64,000 nt of DNA from the NCBI GenBank assembly GCA_020137815.1, contig CM035359.1:4110532-4174531 (forward strand), read 5' to 3'. This DNA comes from Hormiphora californensis (taxonomy: Eukaryota > Ctenophora > Tentaculata > Cydippida > Pleurobrachiidae). The notes under the pieces were generated by a model. It saw only the letters and a list, made by a program, of their open reading frames with translations, made no database searches and was not told the DNA's origin. Shown here one piece after another: positions 39,501 to 47,397 of this stretch (position 1 is the stretch's first letter; every line of letters begins with the position of its first letter). The translations under genes and the position numbers were made by a program.

Positions 39501-41790
39501 AGGTATTGATAACTGATTGTCACCATGGTTACCATGGTTACCTTGGTTACCACTCCTAAACCGGTATAATGTTATCCTTTCAGGGTGGACAGAAGACGAA
39601 TGGGTGAAACTACATCAACTTCACAAGCAGCGGTGCTTCAAGCTGGACAACGAACACACCCAGCAAAACCTGTGGAACTTTTGGAGCGCTTTTGATTTTT
39701 GTGCAACCGTTCTCACTACAATAGGTATGGGTATATCATGAAACTACCGTATTATATCTCGACCAAAACGCGGAGTTTTTACCGAGTTTTTACGTCATAT
39801 ATCCGACCCGAAAAGCTTCTCCCTTATATTGCAGGTTACGGTAGTATCTACCCACGGACAGCGTTTGGCAAGATAATCCTGATCCTCTACACCATCTGTG
39901 GTATTGGCATCATGGCTATGTACCTGGGTCTATTCTCAAAAGCAATCATCAACTTGGTTAACTTTCTAATCGATCTGGCTACCAAGGTCATCAGACTTGT
40001 CAATAGGCGATTTGTGGTGAGTAGGATTTGGTTTGGCAGCATGGCAGGCAGACCCGATCCCAGGATTGGATTGGTGGAAGACAGACGTGATGTTGACAAA
40101 ACTTTTTCCTTCCCTAATTTGGCAGCCCTCCTCATGTGAAGGGTGGGAAATTTAGCGTTTGAACACAGAGGGGACAATTCCCTAATCCCTAAAACAGAGT
40201 AGAGGGGAACGACAATTCCCTAATTCTCTCTTGTTTCAGTGCAGTGAGGTCTTGTCCCGGATGTTTTCCCTGTTAGTGGTTCTCGTTGCACTCACTGCAT
40301 TCGTTATTATGTGGAGTTTTGTAAGTAAATTAACTAATTACTAATTATTATTTAATATTCACCCAAATTGGAATGATAGTTTTCTAAAAAAGACTGAATT
40401 GTAGTACTATTAGGACTATATTTCCGGGTAAGGCAATTATAGATGAAGGGGTGGGTCTCAAAAGTTTCTCTCACCAGATAGATGGAAATCTCAGAAAATT
40501 CTAAATCCCTAATCTTCCCATTCTCCCTGCAACACCCCCACCATCCCAGGCTGGGGCCACCACTAATCTTCACATTCTCCAGATTATGAGTTCTAGATCC
40601 CTAATCCTCCCCTAATCTCTTGCAGATCGATGAGTTCTAAATCCCTAATCTCCCGTAGATCATGAGTTCTAAATCCCTAATCCTCCCATTCTCCCTACAG
40701 ATTATGAGTTCAAGTAACCCCCGGGATTCCTTCCTAAAAGCATCCTACTTCTACGTTATAACTCTAACAACAGTAGGACTTGGCGATATATCCATGACGG
40801 AGGCGAAACCGTTCGTGCTCATTCGGGTTCTTTTCTTATTCTGTGTTGGTAAGATTCACATCACAGTTCACTAAAATATACATGATATATCTTGTCAAAC
40901 CACACTAACCAGTTGTATTTACATTTCAAAATGATTTTAATTCCATTTTAGCAAGATCTTCACATGGTTCAACTTCACACAGTGGCTATGTGAACTTCAC
41001 ACACCCTGTATCATTATTGAGTAAACCCATACCCCACTTGTTTCAGGTTTAACGTTGGTGACGGCTGTGTTTAATGCATTAAGATCGGTATTGGCAGCCC
41101 ATACAAAGTAAGAAATAACTTTGCGGTGTCAGTATTTTATGAAATAACTTTGCGGTACTGTCGTGCCAGTATTTTAAGAAATAACTTTGCAGTACTGAGG
41201 TGTATTAGTTATACTGGATAATTACTCACCAATGTTGTAGATGGGTTTTAGATTTGAGAACGACTAGAAAAATGGTATGCAGATTGCAGAGCCGAAGTCC
41301 CAAGTCTAGAACCATATAAAATATCAAATCCTTATTCCTTAGAATAAACAATATCTTTAAACATGTATGATATTGGGACTCTGACCTAGAGCCTCAACAG
41401 CATCACATAGAACTAACCCGCCTAACACTTACAGTCTACAAACACTAACAATACTACTTTACTTAATACTTATGACTTACAACTACTGACACAAACACCG
41501 ACAGAAAGCTGCGTTCCAAAGTACAAGACAAACTGGACGAGACGATAGCGGCAACTCAAGCGGCCACCCTAGCCGCTCGGACTAACATGCAAAACCGGGT
41601 AATGGGTGGCGGCGCCAACAGATTTAGAAGATTGAGCACAGCTATAGTTGTACAGAACAAGATAAATGCATTAAATGCTGAGTCAGCACTAACAGAGAAT
41701 GAACGTGAGAATGAGCAGTCCACCGCTACTCCTGTAACAGATCAGAAACCACCTGATTTTGGAGTTAGTATAGTTTTAGAAGCCACCTGA
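34561..41790 (+). CDS. Two-pore-domain potassium (K2P) channel, isoform 1f-9A
   Basis: Exons 34561-35364, 35766-35923, 39393-39502, 39584-39724, 39835-40016, 40240-40320, 40701-40848, 41047-41107 and 41505-41790 join in frame to 656 residues, all with GT-AG introns. The protein has the K2P plan: M1 about residues 289-312, a long extracellular cap, first pore helix and filter TTIGYG (402-407), M2, M3, second filter TTVGLG followed by Asp (515-520), and M4 running into a basic cytoplasmic tail. K2P subunits dimerise and pass background K+ current across the plasma membrane. The 268-residue N-terminus from exon 1f is unusually long for the family. I start at ATG 34561 because no in-frame ATG lies upstream in the open frame. 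Subfamily is not assigned. Confidence 0.93.
35365..35765 (+). other. K2P intron 1 (for exon 1f)
   Basis: Donor GTATGT, acceptor TTAATTTCAG. A+T-rich, with no further feature seen. Confidence 0.8.
35766..35923 (+). CDS. K2P exon 2: first transmembrane segment, common acceptor
   Basis: Starts GGT CGA GGG ATG in phase 0 and encodes GRGMPPIFGFFGK, then M1 (ALLNSIVLLFLNIVFITSGA), ending IENDYNL plus two bases before donor GTAAGT. It is the exon all candidate first exons could join. Its own ATG (35775) could also start translation of an N-terminally minimal channel. Confidence 0.92.
36379..36550 (+). repeat. (CT)n microsatellite in K2P intron 2
   Basis: About 170 bp of CT with CCC and CG interruptions. 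Just upstream, at about 36095-36172, is a copy of the GGCCAATGCTCTGAC inverted-repeat family. Confidence 0.95.
36717..39027. mobile_element. 2.3-kb foldback in K2P intron 2, with nested TTAA-type element
   Basis: Two arms of about 1.1 kb are inverse complements around a loop near 37800-37890. The outer ends are TTAGTTAGGGG and its inverse, then diverge briefly before GACTGGGAAAAAATTTGTG starts the main match (36740 to 38994). Inside, TTAA-GGGTACACC (37185-37197) and GGTGTACCC-TTAA (38483-38495) mark an inner element like the one at 44861, suggesting a piggyBac-like foldback nested in or fused with a larger one. The left arm lacks about 65 bp present in the right arm (about 38496-38560). Open frames up to 133 codons on both strands mirror each other and are repeat-derived. 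Confidence 0.88.
39255..39330 (-). pseudogene. tRNA-like sequence, degenerate
   Basis: On the minus strand the order is CCGTGGTAACAGACTCG (D-arm-like), CTTCTCATGCAGAAG (anticodon-arm-like) and CCGGGTTCGAATCTCGG, which forms a full T stem and loop with a good B-box. The acceptor strands do not pair. A tRNA-derived SINE head is the likeliest origin. It lies in K2P intron 2, after the foldback. Confidence 0.5.
39393..39502 (+). CDS. K2P exon 3: extracellular cap, first part
   Basis: Acceptor ACCCACAG, donor GTATTG. Encodes FKLLNETLLKKDDLKFFLGH and onward to SHLPGHQ. NET is a potential N-glycosylation site in the extracellular loop between M1 and pore 1. Confidence 0.9.
39584..39724 (+). CDS. 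K2P exon 4: cap and first pore helix
   Basis: Acceptor TATCCTTTCAG, donor GTATGG. Encodes WTEDEWVKLHQLHKQRC through NFWSAFDFCATVLTTI, with the filter Gly split across the intron. The Cys in QRC could be the cap cysteine that bridges the dimer in many K2P channels; that is inference. Intron 3, just upstream, holds GGTTACCATGGTTACC-type repeats near 39522. Confidence 0.92.
39835..40016 (+). CDS. K2P exon 5: filter 1 end, M2 and linker
   Basis: Acceptor TATATTGCAG. Completes GYG and encodes SIYPRTAFGKI and M2 (IILILYTICGIGIMAMYLGL), then a basic linker ending VNRRFV. Donor GTGAGT, phase 0. A split of the first filter Gly-Tyr-Gly codon by an intron is a known K2P gene feature. Confidence 0.93.
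40240..40320 (+). CDS. K2P exon 6: M3
   Basis: Twenty-seven codons, CSEVLSRMFSLLVVLVALTA and FVIMWSF, between acceptor CTTGTTTCAG and donor GTAAGT, phase 0 at both ends. Confidence 0.9.
40701..40848 (+). CDS. K2P exon 7: second pore and start of M4
   Basis: Acceptor CTCCCTACAG, donor GTAAGA. Encodes FLKASYFYVITLTTVGLGD, the second pore helix and filter, then TEAKPFVLIRVLFLFCV. The upstream intron carries imperfect repeats of GAGTTCTAAATCCCTAATC. Confidence 0.94.
41047..41107 (+). CDS. K2P exon 8: end of M4
   Basis: Acceptor TTGTTTCAG, donor GTAAGA. Encodes GLTLVTAVFNALRSVLAAHT. Ends two bases into a codon, so the next exon must supply one base; both downstream candidates begin in that phase. 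Confidence 0.92.
41505..41790 (+). CDS. K2P alternative terminal exon 9A
   Basis: Acceptor AACACCGACAG. Encodes a 94-residue cytoplasmic tail starting KLRSKVQDKLDETIAATQAA, with RFRRLSTAIVVQ (an RRLS kinase-type site) and ending VSIVLEAT before TGA. No donor in the phase needed to reach exon 9B was found inside it, so it is probably terminal. The stop lies in a 34-bp tandem repeat. Confidence 0.82.
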
Positions 41791-41850
41791 TGTTGGAGTT
41801 AGTAATGTTTTAGAGACCACCTGATGTTGGAGTTAGTATAGTTTTAGATT
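41749..41850 (+). repeat. 34-bp tandem repeat across the exon 9A stop
   Basis: Three copies of a unit starting CCACCTGATNTTGGAGTTAG begin at 41749, 41783 and 41817. As 34 is not a multiple of three, the frame shifts between copies: copy 1 reads Pro-Pro-Asp and copy 2 reads Thr-stop. Confidence 0.9.
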
Positions 41851-41998
41851 GGTCACGAAATTACCCCTCAACGCGAGCGTAATAGGGGTGACTTCGTAAC
41901 CAAAGTTCTAGAGAGTTTGGAGGTGGTATATTTGGTGTTTGTATAGTTTTAGAGAGAGGGGTTTATTATAGCACTCTCTAATTTCTAACTAGTCAAAG

Positions 41999-42050
41999 CT
42001 GTCTGGTGCCGCGGACCCCAATCAAACCGCGGTCTGTCGCCGCCAGACAG
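41999..42050. mobile_element. 52-bp hairpin element, CTGTCTGG family
   Basis: CTGTCTGG and CCAGACAG at the ends, with nested GCCGCGGACC/CGGTCTGTCGCC inverted similarity. First of five such hairpins within 2.5 kb. Confidence 0.75.
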
Positions 42051-42275
42051 AAAGGGAGTGCTATAATTATAAGTCAATTCGAGTAGATAGGTTACTGGAG
42101 ATTTGAAGTATAAATACAGAGTCGTGACGAATAGTAACTAGACTGACTAGACCAAACCAGACCACGACTATTACAGTTTACAAACCCATTGAAACCCCAT
42201 TTCCAAAAGTGGCTATAAATTATAGCCACTTTTGGGTAATAATGGGAGCAACTTTTTATAATCATTATAATTATA

Positions 42276-42446
42276 CAGTCGGACCCCGATTTACCGGGCC
42301 CCGATTTATCGGAACCCCGATTTACCGGGAGGATAAATTTCCCCCGATATAGGAAATCAACGGTATTTGACCCCATATACCGGGCATCCCGATTTACCGG
42401 GCAAAATAGCTTCCCCCGAGGATTCCGGTAAATCGGGGTCCGACCG
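42276..42446. mobile_element. 171-bp MITE, CAGTCGGACCCC family
   Basis: Starts CAGTCGGACCCCGATTTACC after TA (42274-42275); ends GGTAAATCGGGGTCCGACCG before TA (42447-42448). The TA duplication and ends suggest a Tc1/mariner/pogo-type origin (inference). It lies between exons 9A and 9B. Confidence 0.85.
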
Positions 42447-42491
42447 TAATTAATTAACTTATTAACTAATTATTAATTATTATCCCATCAG

Positions 42492-42613
42492 GCGGCTGAA
42501 GGCGAAGGGACGACGTTTAACAACCCGGGCGCAGGAAGCTATGAAAGATGGCGCGAATCGTCTGATTAATAGAAATACAGAGGACAGTGTTCCCCTGACC
42601 AACATTAAAGCAG
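42492..42613 (+). CDS. K2P alternative exon 9B
   Basis: Acceptor TTATTATCCCATCAG, donor GTAATA. In the phase set by exon 8 it encodes (K)RLKAKGRRLTTRAQEAMKDG, ANRLINRNTEDSVPLTNIKA. The start resembles exon 9A (KKLRSK versus KRLKAK) and both contain M-x-x-GANR, suggesting an old exon duplication. It joins exon 10B in frame, giving a 623-residue channel with exon 1f. The donor is duplicated by a MITE insertion. Confidence 0.72.
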
Positions 42614-42616
42614 GTA

Positions 42617-42703
42617 ATATTGGTCCCTGATTGGCTTATAACCAGTCACGTGACCTAAATAACGAGTTCTGATTGGTTGTTTACTTGTTTCGGTCGGTTC
42701 CTG
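42617..42703 (+). mobile_element. 87-bp truncated MITE inserted at the exon 9B donor
   Basis: Same family as 18373-18481, lacking about 20 bp at the left end. AAGCAGGTA is present on both sides (42608-42616 and 42704-42712), a 9-bp target duplication that contains the splice donor CAG-GTA. Confidence 0.8.
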
Positions 42704-43141
42704 AAGCAGGTACTACCAGAACACAAGGAACATTTCTATTCGGTATTTCAAATCCCTGCTAGCTCTCACTTTAAAGTTTATAAAAAGGGCTCATGTCACT
42801 TTATGGCACAGACCTGGCTCTTAGCGGGGCCAGCGTTCTGCGGAATCGAAATCCTGAGATTTCGTGAGCATATTCTTTGAACTGGGAACATGCAGTACCA
42901 TTTGTACATGCAGTCCCAATAATTAACTGCAAAGACAATACAGGCCCATTGTATATTTGTCAAACAATATGCCCATATCTAGCTGCCTCTCTGTCCACTA
43001 CTTGAAGTTGAGGGAGAGTATAAACTCTTGGGAATGATTTCTTGCTTACTAAATTCATTGCTTTTTTAATATTAAAATCATAAAATTATAATTGAAATGG
43101 TATTTTACTTGTTAAGTTTAAAATACCTGTTTTCCTTGCAG

Positions 43142-43206
43142 GTGTAAACGAAGGCTATGATCCTGACAGCGAATTCACGATGCCCATGTTATACGATAAG
43201 AAATAG
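43142..43206 (+). CDS. K2P alternative terminal exon 10B
   Basis: Acceptor TTTTCCTTGCAG. Completes the split Gly and encodes VNEGYDPDSEFTMPMLYDKK before TAG. The acidic, Tyr-containing tail differs from tail 9A. Possible poly(A) signals AATAAA at 43546 and 43654 both lie in the palindromic element downstream. Confidence 0.7.
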
Positions 43207-43435
43207 GAGCTAGGAAGGGGCCGCAAGAACAATTCAAGGATATCAATTGACAGTTGACAGTTTCTTGTCCGTGGCTACAGACAATTTCATATCTAGCAAA
43301 AGACAATTCAAATGATGGAGAGTACGTTATAGAGAGAGAGTTCAAAATCAATCGAGATCTGTTCAGGATTTTAGTGCTCGATTTTTTAACTGTGAATAGA
43401 AAAGTGAGAAACTTCGAATTATATGATGGATTTGA

Positions 43436-43756
43436 TATCTTTGTATCATTGTTCACACCAATAGTGTTGGCGGGTGTGGTATTATGACATCGAAGACGCT
43501 CATTTATTAGACGTTTCGGCTGTACGGCCATTATCAATAATGCTCAATAAATAGTTTTACGTTGTAGTTGATGAAAGTTTGAAACTTTCATCAACTACAA
43601 CGTAAAACTATTTATTGAGCATTATTGATAATGGCCGTACAGCCGAAACGTCTAATAAATGAGCGTCTTCGATGTCATAATACCACACCCGCCAACACTA
43701 TTGGTGTGAACAATGATACAAAGATATACTACCCCACCAGCCTCCACCATCTCCAA
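43436..43756. mobile_element. Palindromic element with hammerhead-ribozyme-like core and 15-bp target duplication
   Basis: 43435-43727 is a perfect palindrome with 146-bp arms around one central base (43581). ATATGATGGATTTGA flanks it directly at 43421-43435 and 43757-43771. Each arm, read outward, contains TTGATAATGGCCGTACAGCC followed by GAAACGTC, which resembles the hammerhead order CTGATGA, stem II, GAAA, stem III, GTC. Such cores occur in Penelope-like retroelements and retrozymes. The family assignment is inference. Confidence 0.6.
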
Positions 43757-43778
43757 ATATGATGGATTTGAGTTTATT

Positions 43779-43828
43779 CTGTCTGGTGGCGCTCACCCGA
43801 TAAAACGGGATCTGGCGATGCCGGACAG
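43779..43828. mobile_element. 50-bp hairpin element, CTGTCTGG family
   Basis: CTGTCTGGTGGCGCTCACCC pairs imperfectly with GGGATCTGGCGATGCCGGACAG-type sequence around CGATAAAA. Confidence 0.65.
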
Positions 43829-44098
43829 AGTGTATTGCATGTAGATTCTTGCGACCATGTTACCATGACTAGTCCGAGAGTTTCACGAGAGAATATGGGA
43901 GAGAAAATATAAATCGAGAAATCTAGCTTCTCGCAGTATGCAGCAGATCGGTCATTTTTCCTATGAGAGAATGTGTTATGAACACACTTTTATTATTTTC
44001 CCATGGTAATATTCCGTTTTTAAATTGTCTAGAAAATCAAAAATCTTCGCAGCTTGATCAGTGTGATTGATCACAGCTAACTTACCTTGGGGTAACAG

Positions 44099-44155
44099 CT
44101 GTCTGGCGCCGCGACCCCATCTGAGAATCAAATGGGGTATGGCGCCGCCATACAG
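44099..44155. mobile_element. 57-bp hairpin element, CTGTCTGG family
   Basis: CTGTCTGGCGCCGCGACCCC and GGGGTATGGCGCCGCCATACAG-type end enclose ATCTGAGAATCAA. It is an inverted relative of 44458-44522. Confidence 0.7.
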
Positions 44156-44216
44156 GGTGACAGAGGGCCCCTCTGAGAGGGATTCTTGTCAGGGGTTGAA
44201 CAAAACAAGTCCTGAC

Positions 44217-44253
44217 CTGTCTGGGCGCATTGGGGTTTGGCGCTGCCAAACAG
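44217..44253. mobile_element. 37-bp hairpin element, CTGTCTGG family
   Basis: CTGTCTGGGCGCATTGGGG and TTTGGCGCTGCCAAACAG form a short imperfect hairpin. Confidence 0.55.
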
Positions 44254-44457
44254 GTCCTGAACAAGTTCCCGACATGAAACTCCATACTTGCTAAGGTACT
44301 GGTGAGATGATGTTGTTGCTAGGGTGTTGCTAAGGTTTGCCAAGCTAGACTGCCATTCACTGTTTCTGTTGACCATATTGTACCACTAAGGGTAACGGTG
44401 GCAACTACTATAGGACATCATTTGCCAGGCTGTCTTACGCTCGCCCTTCGTTGTGAG

Positions 44458-44522
44458 CTGTATGGCATGGCGGCGCCCATACCCCAATTTGATTCTCAGA
44501 TGGGGTCGGCGGCGCCAGACAG
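44458..44522. mobile_element. 65-bp hairpin element, CTGTCTGG family
   Basis: CTGTATGGCATGGCGGCGCC to GGCGGCGCCAGACAG, with the interior TTGATTCTCAGATGGGG, the inverse of the interior at 44099-44155. Confidence 0.7.
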
Positions 44523-44856
44523 GTTGTGAGAACCAACAGAGTTTGTTGACAAGACAGACTGGGAACATATCAAGGGGGGAGGGGGCCCCGAGGAGGGGAT
44601 GGCCATCTCTGCGCTTGCCAGCGCAGTGGCCCACAAGTTCAGCACCTCCACGCAAAACTTGCACGTGCGTTTGCGCCGCGCACAGATGAGATTATTCCAT
44701 ATATAGCAATCTGAGCAAGGGGTCTGATCCCTATCTCCTTTCTCTTCTTTTTCATTTCTTGTCTTGCCGTCTTGGCTCATTCGTCGTTGTGCATGCTATA
44801 CAGTTGGTTGGTAGTGTACGACCTGGCCTAGTAGGAATACAGGTGTTTAGTTTGAG
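44523..44856. other. No gene recognised
   Basis: Intergenic sequence without supported features. Confidence 0.4.
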
Positions 44857-44860
44857 TTAA

Positions 44861-45547
44861 GGGTACACCGACCGAAATTTTTTGTCGAGTGCAGGGCAAT
44901 CTCTCACCGTAGGGTTGTAGGCCATGCCAAGGAGACCTCAAATATGCAATTTTAGCCCTTAAGTCGAATTCATATTTTTGCTACAGCTGTTTAAAAAATG
45001 TCCTGTAAATTCGTTTTTGGCATCTCAAAAAAAATTTTTAGTCTCAGGTCTCTACGATCAGCCGTTTTTGAGATACAGGGAATTTATTTATTTCTGAAAT
45101 GATGGCTTTCACAAAAAAAACTCTGTACAGCTTATCTCAAATAAGGATACGCCCAAAATTTATGGCCACTTAGATAATCGTTAGACGCAACTTTTCACCA
45201 ATTTACAGCTTTCACATGTTTTCGGAACTTTGCCAAATAGGGCGTTAAAGTGGAAAAAAAGAAATCCATCTCAGGACCGGAAATCAGCTCGGATTGCAAA
45301 AAAATTTTTTGTGGTTATTCACCTTCATGTCCTCTTCAAATCCCCAAATTTTCATGCTCCTATCTTCAAAAAAATTTTTTTGAGATGCCAAAAACGAATT
45401 TACAGGACATTTTTTAAACAGCTGTAGCAAAAATATGAATTCGACTTGAGAGCTCAAATTGCATATTTGAGGTCTCCTTGGCATGGCCTACAACCCTACG
45501 GTGAGAGATTGCCCTGCACTCGACAAAAAATTTCGGTCGGTGTACCC
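44861..45547. mobile_element. 687-bp foldback element with TTAA target duplication
   Basis: GGGTACACCGACCGAAATTT starts after TTAA (44857-44860) and its inverse ends before TTAA (45548-45551). Arms of about 330 bp are inverted copies with a diverged centre. The TTAA site and GGG ends point to a piggyBac-like non-autonomous origin. It shares TATGCAATTTTAGCCC and AATTCATATTTTTGCTACAG with the larger foldback in K2P intron 2. Confidence 0.85.
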
Positions 45548-45577
45548 TTAAATGGGTAATTTCTTCTTCTTCAGGTA

Positions 45578-46330
45578 GGGTAAGCTGGGGTAGTTTGGCC
45601 CGCGGGGTAAAGTGGCCCATGTATGGGGCAAAGTGGCCCTAGTTATTACATGTGGTCACGTGACATTTTCTCCAGCGGAGACCTGCTCGTTCTGTTCCGA
45701 ATTTTCGCTTTAAAACTGCTGTCATTTCTGTTTGGGTTGGCCGATTTTAATTTTGCAAAAACTGCCTGTTAGGCTTTATAATTCTCTAAAACGTGGTATA
45801 AAAATTTTGAAGAAATTGGCATTTTTGTTGTCTTAATTGTCAATTAAGTGAAATCGGGGCAAATATGGCCCACTCTCCGGGGCAAAGTGGTCCGGTCTGG
45901 GGCAAGGTGGCCCACCTCTAGGACCAATGAAATGGCGCCTGCAATACCACGTGACATTGGAATGCACAAAAATGTAGTCCAGACGGTCAAATTAGGGGCA
46001 AAGTGGCCCATGTTCCGGTGGAGAACATGGGCCACTTTGCCCCTAATTTGATCGTTTCGTCTAACAACACCAGGCACGTGATAAAATCGAGCAATGTTAT
46101 TGGCTTGGGCCACTTTGCCCCGGTGCAAATTTTCCAAAAAACGCCTCACCAAATTATTTGAATTGATTAATTAACCCATTAAATAAAACTTGTAGATTTT
46201 AAAATTTAGCTCGGCTGAAAGGAAAAGGTTTCATTGGATAGCCTATATAATTTTTTTCTTCCTGCTGTATATATTGCGTATTTCAGAACCTAAAACGTTA
46301 AAAATGGGCCACTTTCGCCCCAGCTTACCC
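45578..46330. mobile_element. 753-bp TIR element with TA duplication and internal hairpin
   Basis: GGGTAAGCTGGGG at the left and CCCCAGCTTACCC at the right are flanked by TA (45576-45577, 46331-46332). The phrase GGGGCAAAGTGGCCCA recurs in both orientations. At about 45989-46050 a near-perfect hairpin contains CAAATTAGGGGCAAAGTGGC in inverted copies. Non-autonomous, probably Tc1/mariner/pogo type (inference). Confidence 0.8.
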
Positions 46331-46332
46331 TA

Positions 46333-46990
46333 AGCACGTACTTGTTTAGTCTCCCCTTCTGCAGTAGTGTACGGGAGGGTCAGTATCGTGTAATTGTCAC
46401 TTTGTTGGAGGGGGGGGGGGTTGTACCCGTTCCTCACAAGTAGGTCATTGACCATCCCAAACGGGTAAACGAGTGCTCCAGTTCTTCAGGAGAGGAGGTC
46501 TCCTCCGCAGTGCGATAGTAGGTTGACATGTTCCTCGTCTGTCAGCTCTCACACGCGAGCCCCAAGGGGCGCTCAAAGTGCCGAAAAGACAGACTGCCTG
46601 TTATAGCATGGCGAACAGTAGGCGTCCACAGCCGCTTGTTTAGTCTTATCCTGGCGGTGGGGTCGTTGTATGTACCTACTTGTAGTTGTAGTTTGTACTT
46701 TTTTGGGTATTTATAATTATTATATCATTCGATTTAGTACACCCAACCAGTTTCCACCCATCCTGTCCAATTCCAAATCCCCATCTGTCTTACCTTTTAG
46801 GCTAATTAATTTCTCGTGATCCATTGTGATTGTCCACATTTAGGGTCAAAGATGGCTGGGCTTGTTCGGATACCTTCTATTCGGTGAGCCAACCTATTTC
46901 AATGTTTGTTATGTTCTAACCTCCTTTACATTTGTAAAAGGATGGCGGGGCTCGCGAAAAGGGGGTCGGGCTAGACAATTCAATGTTATA
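46333..46990. other. No gene recognised
   Basis: Intergenic. A G run lies near 46411. No exon is supported. Confidence 0.4.
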
Positions 46991-47140
46991 CAGTCGGACC
47001 CCGATTTACCGGCATGCAAAGGGGGAAAGGATTTTGCCCTGTAAATCGAGGTACCCGGTATATCGGGGTTAAATACCGCTAATTTAACTAAGTTAGCTAA
47101 GTTAACTCGGGCGAATTTTATCCTCGGGGTAAAAACTGAA
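46991..47140 (+). mobile_element. Partial MITE, CAGTCGGACCCC family
   Basis: Intact left end CAGTCGGACCCCGATTTACC after TA; internal CCGGTATATCGGGG; the right terminal repeat is not found. Lies just upstream of the tRNA genes. Confidence 0.65.
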
Positions 47141-47172
47141 AATAATAAGCTCTGAATTGCTAAATTTCCGTC

Positions 47173-47244
47173 TCCTCAATAGTATAGTGGTGAGTATTCC
47201 CGCCTGTCACGCGGGCGACCAGGGTTCGATTCCCTGTTGGGGAG
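47173..47244 (+). tRNA. tRNA-Asp(GTC), copy 1
   Basis: 72 nt fold as a full cloverleaf: acceptor TCCTCAA with TTGGGGA (one G-T pair), anticodon stem CCCGC/GCGGG with loop CTGTCAC (anticodon GTC), T stem CAGGG/CCCTG with loop TTCGATT. The CCA end is not encoded, as in eukaryotes. A TTTTTT RNA polymerase III terminator follows at 47246-47251. Confidence 0.96.
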
Positions 47245-47245
47245 C

Positions 47246-47251
47246 TTTTTT
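47246..47251 (+). terminator. RNA polymerase III terminator
   Basis: Six T directly after the tRNA-Asp copy 1 end. Confidence 0.8.
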
Positions 47252-47318
47252 GTCCATATTTTCCGGAGCTTTTTGACTGCTTTTCCGGCAAGTCATGTAC
47301 ATTTTCTTACTCTCTGTC

Positions 47319-47390
47319 TCCTCAATAGTATAGTGGTGAGTATTCCCGCCTGTCACGCGGGCGACCAGGGTTCGATTCCCTGTTGGGGAG
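47319..47390 (+). tRNA. tRNA-Asp(GTC), copy 2
   Basis: Identical in sequence to copy 1, 146 bp downstream and in the same direction; flanks match only over a few bases (TCTCCT-type upstream, CTTTTTTGTC downstream). Cloverleaf intact, with internal A and B boxes. Confidence 0.96.
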
Positions 47391-47391
47391 C

Positions 47392-47397
47392 TTTTTT
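47392..47397 (+). terminator. RNA polymerase III terminator
   Basis: Six T directly after the tRNA-Asp copy 2 end. Confidence 0.8.

Noticed and set aside
41579-41612. Possible donor inside exon 9A (CGG-GTAATG) to join exon 9B
   Set aside because: Phase 0, whereas exon 9B needs a two-base remainder; the join would be out of frame.
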